Shown: positions 30,055 through 37,832 of the stretch, one piece after another | Layout: each line of letters opens with the position of its first letter | How positions within the stretch are numbered: position 1 is the stretch's first letter | Assembly: GCA_035292585.1 (NCBI GenBank) | Contig: DATDPU010000027.1 | Span: 62,001-126,000 of the forward strand | DNA from: DASSFZ01 sp035292585 | Lineage (GTDB): Bacteria; Chloroflexota; Anaerolineae; Fen-1058 | Length of the DNA stretch: 64,000 nt | Reading direction: 5' to 3' | Translations under genes and position numbers: made by a program | The notes under the pieces: generated by a model | Database searches by the model: none | What the model was told of the DNA's origin: nothing | What the model saw: the letters and a program-made list of their open reading frames with translations, nothing else

Positions 30055-32399
30055 GCGGCGAAAATCCTGTGTTTGGCCTCGAGCAGCACATCCGCAGGCC
30101 GGCCCAGCGTCTTGAGCGCGGGCAGGCCGCCGGCGCGTGCCACGTCGGGCGTCTCGAAGATGCGCGGGTTCTCCAACCCTTCGGTGCCGGAGCGGGCAAA
30201 CTGCGCGGCGAGCGCCTGGATGGTGCGCGCGGCTTTGTTCGGCAGGTTGGCGAGCCAGGCGGCGTGCTTGTAGTTGAAGGCGTCGGCGCGCTCGACGCGC
30301 GTGCGCGGGTTGAGTCCGTAGCCGAGTTCGCCGAGCACGTCGTACAGATCGTAGTCATTCATTTCCTCGACGGCGCGGATGAGCGTGGGCGACAGACCCG
30401 ATTGTACCAGGTGATCGATGAGGCTGCGGCGCTGCGCGGGGTCGATCCAGCGGGCGCGGAACAGGTCGAGCGTGGGCGCGGCCTCGACGAGCTTGCCCGC
30501 CAGCCGCTCCTTGTATTCTTCGACGGTGAGCAGCACTTCGCGGCCGTCGGCGTCGGAGAGAATGTAGCGACCGGCGTCGGTGACGTGGACTTCGAAGCCT
30601 TCGACTTGAATCTGGATCGGCTGCTCTACGGTATACGGCACAGCCGGCTCGGCCAGGCGCTTGACCGGCCTGAACTTCGTCAGAAACTCCTCGCCAAAGA
30701 GTCGCGTGGCGTCGGTGTAGTCGTAGACGCGGAACATCAGCTTGTTGGTGGCGGGGTCGAGGCGCGTGCCGCGGCCGACCATCTGATAGAAAGCGATGGG
30801 CGAGCGAACGTACTTGAAGAAGACGATGTTGCGGACGTTGGGCACGTCGACGCCGGTGGTCAGCAGGTCGACGGTGCAGGCGATGTAGTGGGTGCGGGAT
30901 GCGCCGCGCAGGTCGGAGAGATAATCGCTGCCGCCAGCGGCGGTGCACTTGAAGGCGTAGTGCTCGACGGGCTGTCGGTCGTTGGCGCGGCACCAGTCGT
31001 GATACAGGTTGTTGAGCGCGATGGCGACATCGTCGGCGTGGCGGTCGCGCACGCAGAAGATGATCGTCTTCTGTTCCGGGCCGCCAGTAGTGAGCAGATA
31101 GTTGAACAGGTCGCGCGTCATGGCGAGGACGCGGTCGGGCAACAGGATGCGATCCTCGTAGTCGGTCTTCTGGTACAGCTCTTCGAGTTCGGCGCGCGTG
31201 ACCGGCTGGCCGGTGTTGGCGTTGATCGGTTTACGGGCGAGGATGTCGTCGATGGCAATGCCGGTGTTGTCGAGGTTGATTTGGCTTTTCTGGACTTCGC
31301 AGGCGGCCAGGTAGCCATCCTCGATGCCCTGGGTGATGGTGTATTCGTACACCGGCTCGCCGAAGTGACGGATGTTGTCGGCGGTGATTTGCAGGTCGGC
31401 CTCGGCCTCGCGGGTTCTCTCGGTCAAGACGACCTGGCGCGGCGTGGCGGTCAGGCCGACCTGGACGGCGTCGGGGTTGCGCTTGAAGACGAGCGACCAC
31501 TTGCCCCAGGCCGAGCGGTGACACTCGTCGATGAAGATGTGGCTGAAGGTGTTTTCGGGATAGTTGCTGATCAGGAAGTTGGCGGTGGCTTCCTCGGAGT
31601 CGATGTCGAGCGTCTGGTAGGTGGCGATGAGGATGCGCGCGTTCTTCTGCGGGTTGCTGCCGGTGACGATTTGCGCATCCGACCCGAAGACGTTTTGGAA
31701 CGCGCCGATGGCCTGGGTGCGGAGCTCGTCGCGGTCGCACACGAACAGCGCGCGGCGGAGTTGGCCGGCATCGGCCAGGCGGCGCAGCAGGTACACGGCG
31801 ATGCGCGTCTTGCCCGTGCCGGTGGCGAGCGACAGGAGCGCGCGCGTGCCGCCCTGGGCGATCTTCTCCAGCACGGCGCGGATGGCGGCATCCTGATAGA
31901 AGCGCCGGGCCGAGTCGCCGCCGGGGTAGGGTTGAAGCAGCGGGCGCGCGGCGGGGTCGGTGAGTTTGAAGCCCTTGCCCTGCTCGTAGCGCAGGCGCAG
32001 TTCTTCGGGCGTGGGGAATTCCGACATCGGCCTGGGCGGGCCGGTGTGTTTGGCGAAGTCGTCGTACTCGACGAAGAGATGGCCGTTGGTGGCGTAGACG
32101 AAAGGGACGTTGAGGCGCTTGCAGGCGGCGTAGGCTTTGGCCTGCTCGAAGCCGCGCGTGGGCGGCCAGCGCTCGGCCTTGGCCTCGATGAGGGCGACGG
32201 CGACGGGCTGGGTTTCGTTGTTGACCCTGACGCGCAGCGTGTAATCGACGAAGCCTTTGGGCCGGCGGCGCGGCTTGCCGTCGACGATCTCGATGCCGCC
32301 GGCGGTCTCTTCGCGCTTGATAAGGTCTTCCGTCCAGCCACGGGCGTGGATGGCGGGGTCGATGAGTTTGGCGCGGGTGTCGGCTTCGGATAGGCTCAT
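30051..32399 (-). CDS. hsdR: type I restriction endonuclease subunit
   Basis: From the ATG at 32399 (MSLSEADTRAKLIDPAIHARGW) the protein has 782 residues. The N-terminal nuclease domain shows the PD-(D/E)XK-like VDYTLRV ... VALIEAKAERW near 62-82. The translocase follows, with Walker A SLATGTGKTRIA near 190, the DECH box IFIDECHRSAWGKWSLVF near 290, GLTATPRQ near 315 and motif VI FYQMVGRGTRLDP near 540. The C-terminal EcoEI-type region runs to the end. It cleaves unmodified DNA after translocation in complex with HsdM and HsdS. At 782 residues it belongs to the shorter EcoEI/HsdR_N type. It is the first gene of the operon. Confidence 0.95.
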   Translation of the reverse strand: MSLSEADTRAKLIDPAIHARGWTEDLIKREETAGGIEIVDGKPRRRPKGFVDYTLRVRVNNETQPVAVALIEAKAERWPPTRGFEQAKAYAACKRLNVPFVYATNGHLFVEYDDFAKHTGPPRPMSEFPTPEELRLRYEQGKGFKLTDPAARPLLQPYPGGDSARRFYQDAAIRAVLEKIAQGGTRALLSLATGTGKTRIAVYLLRRLADAGQLRRALFVCDRDELRTQAIGAFQNVFGSDAQIVTGSNPQKNARILIATYQTLDIDSEEATANFLISNYPENTFSHIFIDECHRSAWGKWSLVFKRNPDAVQVGLTATPRQVVLTERTREAEADLQITADNIRHFGEPVYEYTITQGIEDGYLAACEVQKSQINLDNTGIAIDDILARKPINANTGQPVTRAELEELYQKTDYEDRILLPDRVLAMTRDLFNYLLTTGGPEQKTIIFCVRDRHADDVAIALNNLYHDWCRANDRQPVEHYAFKCTAAGGSDYLSDLRGASRTHYIACTVDLLTTGVDVPNVRNIVFFKYVRSPIAFYQMVGRGTRLDPATNKLMFRVYDYTDATRLFGEEFLTKFRPVKRLAEPAVPYTVEQPIQIQVEGFEVHVTDAGRYILSDADGREVLLTVEEYKERLAGKLVEAAPTLDLFRARWIDPAQRRSLIDHLVQSGLSPTLIRAVEEMNDYDLYDVLGELGYGLNPRTRVERADAFNYKHAAWLANLPNKAARTIQALAAQFARSGTEGLENPRIFETPDVARAGGLPALKTLGRPADVLLEAKHRIFAA

Positions 32400-32481
32400 A
32401 GGGGCTGGAACATCGCGGGGTGGTTCGTTGCCGGGAAATTGTACACTCGCAAAACGCAAAGCACCAAACCGGGCTGGCGCA

Positions 32482-32866
32482 TTACGGGCAATTCAGCGCG
32501 CGCCGCCAGCCAGCCGCTTCCGCTTCGGCGGCAGTGACAAACCAGCGCTCGCCCTTGCTCTCGTCGATCTTGGTCTGGTTGTAGCTGGCGCAGCCGGGAA
32601 AGTGGTAGATTCTCTCACCGCTGCTGTTGATGTTGCCCTTGATGCAGGCCGTGCCGCCAGTGCAGACGTAGCCACCTGTGGCTGGAGGAGGCGGCGGGGC
32701 GAGTGTGTCCGTTGGGAGAACGACGGGAGCCGGAGTGGCAGTGGATGGTGGCGGCTGGGTGTTGGTCGGCGCGGGCCGGGTGTGGAGCCGGTGCAGACGA
32801 AGAAATGGGGAGGCAGCCGGCGGCTGACTGTACTGGCTGTGAGTCGCAATTGTGGCGCAGACACAT
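32482..32866 (-). pseudogene. sunset-domain protein remnant lacking its start
   Basis: Reading leftwards from the stop codon of the sigma-like gene, the frame gives a proline/threonine-rich stretch (APVVLPTDTLAPPPPP), then ACIKGNINSSGERIYHFPGC, TKIDESKGERWFVTAAEAE and a C-terminal RRALNCP. That is a complete small sunset domain (Cys pairs plus GERWF), usually at the end of secreted or nuclease-like proteins. No ATG or GTG start is in frame. The only thing upstream is the TAG that ends the sigma-like gene, in the same frame. A partner with the reverse damage lies at 36950-37390. Confidence 0.68.
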
Positions 32867-32874
32867 GAACTCGT

Positions 32875-33714
32875 CTATTTCGACAGCACCGTCTCAAGTG
32901 CGTCGAGAAAATCCTGACACTCTCTCAGTCGCGATAGTGCCCTGTGCTTCATTGCATACACCTTTGCCAGTGTCATTTTAAGCTGGGACGCTATTTCTTG
33001 ATAACTCTTACCGTTCACGAATGACTCTATGATCAATGTCTGATGCCGCTCGTTTTTTAGGCAGGTCTTGATAGCAGCCTCAAGACGGGCGCGCCCAGTT
33101 TCGCCCAGGACAGGCATTTGATCAATTGGAGATCCATCCAATCGTGCCACTGCCTGTAGGTACTGCGCTTCACCTGGCAAGAGATCGCTTGCCGAAATCT
33201 CACCTTCATGCCAGACAGTTAAACCAGTCTGCGACTCGATTTTCCGACGCTTGCCAGCGCGATGCCCCTTACTGATCATATTCTTGAGGATTGTTAGAGC
33301 CCACCACAAGAAACTGCCGGGATCACTAACTTGGTCTGCATTTTTCCAAATCCGAACGAGCGCATCCTGTGTGAAATCTGCTGCCTGATCAGGGTCGTGA
33401 GTGTGGTGAAATGCTACCCTGTACAGGAGTGCATGTAACTCCTCAAACGCGCGTTGTTGGCGCGCCGCGCCATTCGCGCAGAGCGCTGCATGCCACATGT
33501 GACTATATCCTCGAATGACAACATGCTCGATAGTTGAAGCTAGCAATTGACCTCGTGTCTTGAATAATCGCCTCTCCACTTCATTGACTACCTCTTGCAG
33601 AAAGCTATCTTCATCTTGTACGAGATGCCAGTCTCTCTCAACAAGCGTTTGTTGCATCACTGAATGGCACCGCTCACGCAAATCGCTGTCCATGGTCACA
33701 TTACCCAGTCCCAT
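32875..33714 (-). CDS. ECF-like sigma factor with long N-terminal extension
   Basis: In this 279-residue protein, sigma region 2 sits near 95-150 (HHTHDPDQAADFTQDALVRIW, FLWWALTILKNMISKGHRAGKRRK) and region 4 near 217-265 (CLKNERHQTLIIESFVNGKSYQEIASQLKMTLAKVYAMKHRALSRLRE). The first 90 residues (DEDSFLQEVVNEVERRLF) are an extra helical region not found in small ECF factors. The start shares a base with the stop of the upstream membrane-protein gene (TAATG), so they are translationally coupled. Composition appears lower in GC than that of the flanking hsd genes. It is probably a horizontally acquired regulator. Confidence 0.8.
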   Translation of the reverse strand: MGLGNVTMDSDLRERCHSVMQQTLVERDWHLVQDEDSFLQEVVNEVERRLFKTRGQLLASTIEHVVIRGYSHMWHAALCANGAARQQRAFEELHALLYRVAFHHTHDPDQAADFTQDALVRIWKNADQVSDPGSFLWWALTILKNMISKGHRAGKRRKIESQTGLTVWHEGEISASDLLPGEAQYLQAVARLDGSPIDQMPVLGETGRARLEAAIKTCLKNERHQTLIIESFVNGKSYQEIASQLKMTLAKVYAMKHRALSRLRECQDFLDALETVLSK

Positions 33715-34247
33715 TACCCAAACAATTGTTTGTGCGTTTCCTGCGTGGCATCTTTAGCCTCAGACGCGAGCCGCTTTTTCCACTTTTCAATCAGGTTAGA
33801 TCTCCGAATAATGGTCTCGACCAAGACTTGGCAGAATTGCCGGGTGTATTTGGACCGAGCATACGGGGATGAGGCAATCGTCTGCTGCAGTAATCCGTAA
33901 ACCTCCTCCAGGCGTTCGTCATCACCTAAAGTGGACAAGTAACTGTCCAGTGCCGTATAAATCTCCTCACCAAGTGCACGGGCGAACGATTCCTCCAAGG
34001 CTAAGTATCGCTTGCCCCACAGAGCCTCAGGTTTCCAGACGGCGATCCCGCCGACCGTGAGAACCAGCAAGACCATGATACCCATGACAGCGTAGACCAG
34101 GACGGTTCGCTCATTTCCAGAACTCGTCACGGCAAGACCCATGAAAGAGGCATCCACGATTAAGATGACAAGAGAGTAGAATCCCAGTGGCGTCTTGATC
34201 GCTTCGATCAGGCTGCGTCGCTCCTCCGAACCGTGGTTTTGTGTCAT
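33714..34247 (-). CDS. small two-helix membrane protein coupled to a sigma factor
   Basis: This 177-residue protein has two membrane segments (about 24-42 and 48-72), followed by a charged cytoplasmic helical part (SFARALGEEIYTALDSYL ... FCQVLVETIIRRSNLIEKWKKR). It has no recognised domain. Position directly upstream of, and overlapping, the sigma-like gene suggests that it may be a membrane-bound control protein, as anti-sigma factors often are. There is no sequence proof of that. Composition is like its neighbours and unlike the hsd genes. Confidence 0.72.
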   Translation of the reverse strand: MTQNHGSEERRSLIEAIKTPLGFYSLVILIVDASFMGLAVTSSGNERTVLVYAVMGIMVLLVLTVGGIAVWKPEALWGKRYLALEESFARALGEEIYTALDSYLSTLGDDERLEEVYGLLQQTIASSPYARSKYTRQFCQVLVETIIRRSNLIEKWKKRLASEAKDATQETHKQLFG

Positions 34248-34299
34248 ATCAGTCCCTCGTTAGCCTTTGTTGCTATCCTACATCATTCCAGTTGTACGC

Positions 34300-35004
34300 T
34301 CATGGTTTGCTCGCATCATCATCTGTCCACTCCGCGGCAGGGTATTGCTTCAAAGTCTGTATAGCCTGTTCAGCGGCTTCGTTCATTCTCCCGGCATGCA
34401 TTTTGCCGATAATCGTATGTTGATGTGCTTTTAAGGTGTTCACAGATACCCCCAATCCATATGCGATCGTTTTTCTTCCCCTCTCTGGGCCGGCCTGGCA
34501 AAAGGCTAGTACCACTTCAGCTTCTCGCTCGGTAAGGTGGAAGACTCTTCTGAGTATCTCGATACGCAGTTGTCGCACAGTCTGAGGCTGCGGAACCGTT
34601 CTCACACTCGAGTCAGCCAGTTCGAAGTTCCTCTTCCAGAGCTGGACCGCGATTCTATGTGCGAATACTCTCTTTTGCCGATGGATAGATCTCGGATGAT
34701 AGTTTGCCAGCTCAGCTACTTCGGTTATAAGCCCACCTGCTAAAAAGTGATGGTCCCAGAGCAGCGTCATCGACTTGTTCTTCAAGCCGCTCACGCCACA
34801 ACCGATCATGTCCTCCACGAATACAAGATCAGGCAGGTTCAAGCCAATTCGTCTGGACAACTCCGGCAGCGCTTGGTTCATCACATTTCTCACATCACTC
34901 GCTACCACACGCCTCTCGGAAGTTCTGGCTTCAGCCTGGAGTACTTCGCAGTAAGTCTGAACCGCGAAAATCACAGAATCAAGGACATCGTTAGGGTTGT
35001 TCAT
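34300..35004 (-). CDS. LuxR-type regulator with unknown sensor domain
   Basis: From the ATG at 35004 (MNNPNDVLDSV) the protein has 234 residues. The C-terminal helix-turn-helix is clear: LTEREAEVVLAFCQAGPERGRKTIAYGLGVSVNTLKAHQHTIIGKM near 155-205. The N-terminal 140 residues contain no identified domain. A second possible helix-turn-helix is visible near 95-120 (AELANYHPRSIHRQKRVFAHR). It is the first gene of a three-gene unit with the membrane protein and the sigma factor, and is divergent from the small frame at 35175. Confidence 0.78.
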   Translation of the reverse strand: MNNPNDVLDSVIFAVQTYCEVLQAEARTSERRVVASDVRNVMNQALPELSRRIGLNLPDLVFVEDMIGCGVSGLKNKSMTLLWDHHFLAGGLITEVAELANYHPRSIHRQKRVFAHRIAVQLWKRNFELADSSVRTVPQPQTVRQLRIEILRRVFHLTEREAEVVLAFCQAGPERGRKTIAYGLGVSVNTLKAHQHTIIGKMHAGRMNEAAEQAIQTLKQYPAAEWTDDDASKP

Positions 35005-35148
35005 ATTGAAGACACTCCGCAAAAAAGGGCGCGAACCCAGAGTGGGCTCGCGCCTCATTATCATCAAGCCAAATGCGATGCGATGTGCGCAACGACTGTT
35101 CTTCTTTCAGCCGGCAGGGCAACTGCGCACTTAGTGCGATTTGTCGCC

Positions 35149-35162
35149 GTCTTCTAGAAGAC
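35149..35162. promoter_or_regulatory. 14-bp palindrome in the divergent intergenic region
   Basis: GTCTTCTAGAAGAC is a perfect palindrome just ahead of the small plus-strand frame, with GCGCACTTAGTGCG close by at about 35125. They sit between the LuxR-type gene and the small frame and could be operators. Confidence 0.4.
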
Positions 35163-35174
35163 AGAGGTCAGCAG

Positions 35175-35384
35175 GTGAACAACACCGACTATCGCCGTCG
35201 CATTCGACACGAGCGCCACTCGACACTATATACAGTGAATCTACCACGAGGCGGCGGTGTCTCGCAATTGGGATCAATGACAATTTTTCGCCGTCTGAAT
35301 CACCCTAAAACCACCGTCTCGCACGGAAAGATTTCGCTGTCTTTGGACTCCTCTCTAGTAGCCGCGATTACCGCGGCGAAATAA
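35175..35384 (+). CDS. possible small protein (69 aa) ending before a terminator
   Basis: A GTG at 35175 preceded by AGAGGTCAGCAG opens a 69-residue frame (NNTDYRRRIRHERHSTLYTVNL ... SLDSSLVAAITAAK) followed by a good rho-independent terminator 53 bases later. It has no family I recognise; it is basic, with a small-residue-rich tail. Support is the ribosome-binding site, the terminator and the divergent palindromes. It may be a short regulated product of the sigma/LuxR locus, or a spurious frame. Confidence 0.4.
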   Translation: MNNTDYRRRIRHERHSTLYTVNLPRGGGVSQLGSMTIFRRLNHPKTTVSHGKISLSLDSSLVAAITAAK

Positions 35385-35436
35385 CGGGAGGGTGGTCGAC
35401 CTGTCACTTGTGGCAGCCGAACACCTACCGGACAGA

Positions 35437-35475
35437 AACAGGCCCGCGAGCGCCACTCGAAGGCCTGTTTTCTTT
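35437..35475 (+). terminator. rho-independent terminator
   Basis: AACAGGCC (35437-35444) pairs with GGCCTGTT (35462-35469), followed by TTCTTT. It ends whatever is transcribed rightward from about 35165. Confidence 0.75.
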
Positions 35476-35587
35476 GTGATGGTCGCCTCATTTAGCTCAA
35501 CAACCCTCGCCTTAAAGGGTTACTCTATTTGCTGGTGCACAATCACAGCCCCGGCCAACCCTCTCCCGTGGCGTCAGCCGCCGCTTA

Positions 35588-36980
35588 GGGCTCGTCAAGA
35601 AATAACTCCGCACTTTAACAACCTATCTCAGGTGCCTGCCAGGCGTGGCTTGATCGTGTAATTCCACCTCGGGCAAACGGCATGCGGCTGAAGGTTGAGC
35701 GAGCGCATGATCTCTTTGGAGACCTTGCGGCCTTTCTCGTACACCTGCTCCACCAGGAACGCTTTGACGCGCAACCCGGTTTTCGTGACCGTGCCCCGCA
35801 GGCAGGCCAGCAGCGTGTCAAAGGTGCGCAAGGGGTGGGCGGCCCAGTTGATGCTGATCGGGCCAAACAGGTGATGCTCCATCGGGTTCCATTTGGAGGC
35901 GCCCGTGGGATAGTGGCATACGGTGACTTCCAAGCCAAGTTGGTCAGCCAACTGCGCCTGTAATTGGACTTTCCAGACGCGCGGCCGACCGCCATTGCTG
36001 CCGCCGGCATCGGCCAGGATCAACACGGCCGGCGCGTCTGGAAACAGAGACCGACCCTCGGTCTGCCACCAAGCGGCAATTTGATCCACGGCAAACGCCG
36101 GGGTCTCGGCCGAGGTGCCGACGTAGACGTAGCCCAGATTGTGGTTCAGTACATACAGGCCATACGGCTCGGCGTGGCCGAGCGCATCGTGCGCAAAGTC
36201 ATGGTCGTTGACCACGTCGGCGGCCTGGCGCCACACCCGGCCCGCATTTTTGAAGTTGCCGATGAGTTCCTTTTTCTTGGTATCGACGCTGAACACCGGC
36301 CAGCCCGCCGCCAGAAAAGCCTGGATTTGCTGCTGAATGTACTCGAATTGCCGATCCCGATCGGGATGCGCTTTGCCCGCCAGCCGCTTCACGTTCGCTT
36401 TCAAGGAATAGTCCATGTCCTCCAGCAAGCGGCCCACCGTCGTATGACTGACCGGATGGCCGTGTTCCGACAAGGTCGTGCTCAAATGCCGCAAGCTACT
36501 CCGCTGCCATTTCTGCTCACTCATCGGATCCCCGGCGGTTTCCGGCGCGACCAACTCCCTCAACGCTCCCTCGAGCTGCGGGTCTTTTTTTCAACCGGAG
36601 GGCGTCCGCCGCCTGCCGCGCGGGTGCGCTCGACTGGGCGTTGGGCGAACTCGTCATCCAGTTCGCGCCGTCCGCGCCGAATCGTTTCAACGTCCAGCCC
36701 GGTGATTTGGGACAGCAATGTATCGCCGCCATGCCCCACCCGTTTGGACTCCAGCGCCACGTACCAGCGCCGCTGTTGTTCATCCAGTCGGCTCAGAAAG
36801 ACATTCATCTGATGGTGCAGTTGCCACGCCGGATGATCCGACGAGTGCAGACACGCCGGGCATTGACACACACGGACTGAGATAGGCATCCCGTTCACCT
36901 TTCGACTTGGCTAAGTGAGGTATTGTACCTCAAGGTGAACCACACAGAATCAATCTGCGGAGTTATTCTTGGACGAGCCC
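35588..36980 (-). mobile_element. ISAzo13-family insertion sequence
   Basis: The left end GGGCTCGTCAAGAAATAAC and the right end, whose inverted form is GGGCTCGTCCAAGAATAAC, are near-perfect terminal repeats extending through ACTCCGCA. TTA flanks both ends (35585-35587 and 36981-36983), a 3-bp target duplication. The length is 1393 bp, as expected for an IS with one transposase gene. It inserted into DNA that already carried a truncated sunset-domain gene. Confidence 0.85.
35628..36898 (-). CDS. ISAzo13-type transposase read through a -1 frameshift
   Basis: Frame 1 (36898-36560) encodes the N-terminal part (MNVFLSRLDEQQRRWYVALES ... AGGGRPPVEKK), which has Cys motifs at the very start. It ends shortly after a run of seven A. 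Slipping back one base at A AAA AAG joins it to the frame ending at 35628, giving PPVEKKDPQLEGALRELVAPETAGDP followed by SYSLKAN-type and SVDTKKKELIGNFKNAGR sequences, as in ISAzo13 transposases. The joined protein has about 422 residues. An ADAGGSNGGRPRVWK string and the KWNPMEHHLF string mark the DDE-like core. The slippery run makes programmed frameshifting likely, though a simple inactivating indel is the alternative. Confidence 0.85.
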
Positions 36981-37390
36981 TTACTGCTGATGTTGCCTTT
37001 GATGCAGGCGACGCCGCCATCGCAGGCATAGCCGCCCGGTTGAGGCGGCGGGGCAAGTGTGTCAGTCGGAAGTACGATGGGGACCAGTGTTGCAGTTGGT
37101 CGCGGTGTACGTGTGCTCGTCGGCGCGGACCGGGTGGCCGTGGGCGGCGCTGTGGTCGCGGTGGCTGCCGGCGCTCGAGTTGGCGCTTTGGTCGAAGTCC
37201 TCGAAGGTTTCTCCGTCGGCGTACGGGTGGACGAGGGTGTTGCAGTTGGTGTATGTGTAGGCGTATTGATACGGGTAGCGGTGCGGGCAGGCCGTGAGGA
37301 TTCGGCGGGCCGAGTCGGGCCAGAGGCCAGCGCTGCGACGACGAGGATGGCAATAGTGCCAACGATGGCTATGCGTCGGGTGAGTCGCAT
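36950..37390 (-). pseudogene. secreted Thr/Pro-rich sunset-domain protein, truncated
   Basis: The ATG at 37390, preceded by GGTGGGAGG, opens a signal-peptide-like segment (LTRRIAIVGTIAILVVAALASG) and a long Thr/Pro/Ala-rich linker. Then come VLPTDTLAPPPQPGGYAC and ACIKGNISS, where the sunset domain breaks off. The last residues (KGSSKNNSAD) are coded by the end of the ISAzo13 element. Removing the IS does not restore a domain: the pre-insertion frame would have read KRRLTPRERV. The C-terminal half was therefore lost before the IS arrived. This is the N-terminal counterpart of the remnant at 32482-32866. Confidence 0.75.
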
Positions 37391-37616
37391 GATGGCCTCC
37401 CACCTGGTCACGCGCAAGGCGAGTAGTGCTGCGCGGTTGGGTTACAACCAGGATTATAGGCCCGACTCACTCGGAAAGGAGTGATAGAGTCGTTAGAGAT
37501 TCAATTGGAGAGGGAAACGATGAGTTGGGCCAGTGGGGTTGGCGGATAGTATAGGTGAAGCTGACCCATATCGTCGATCGCCCGGAAGGTGTGGTGAAGG
37601 AGTGATGTGTGGAATG

Positions 37617-37823
37617 TCAACCCTTCGACAAATTCGTCTTATCGACCTTGATGCCCAAGGCCGGAATGTACACGCCTCTTCCCTTCTCAAGGTTCCTTTC
37701 CAGGAACCGGACTGCCAAACTCGCAGATACCGATGTGATGGCGTCGGCAGTGGCGGCGCTTCCGCGCTTGCCGTTGCCCGACACAGGCTTGCCTTCTTTT
37801 CCGTGCTTTGTCTGATCTGTCAT
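37617..37823 (-). CDS. small 68-residue protein following a GAF-like membrane sensor
   Basis: The ATG at 37823 has a strong ribosome-binding site (TTAGGAGGCGAAG) and lies 9 bases after the stop of the sensor gene. The protein (TDQTKHGKEGKPVSGNGKRG, then ATADAITSVSASLAVRFLERNL and a GVYIPALGIKVDK tail) has no family I recognise. The basic Gly/Lys start and short amphipathic helix suggest a soluble partner. The strong start signal and tight spacing argue that it is a real gene. Confidence 0.65.
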   Translation of the reverse strand: MTDQTKHGKEGKPVSGNGKRGSAATADAITSVSASLAVRFLERNLEKGRGVYIPALGIKVDKTNLSKG

Positions 37824-37832
37824 CTTCGCCTC

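Noticed and set aside
30069..32393. 774-codon plus-strand frame opposite hsdR
   Set aside because: It is a shadow of the GC-rich hsdR gene; it is Gly/Val/Asp-rich with no domain, while hsdR has full helicase motifs.
32493..32897. 134-codon minus-strand frame
   Set aside because: It is an out-of-frame reading of the sunset-domain remnant, which reads sensibly in another frame.
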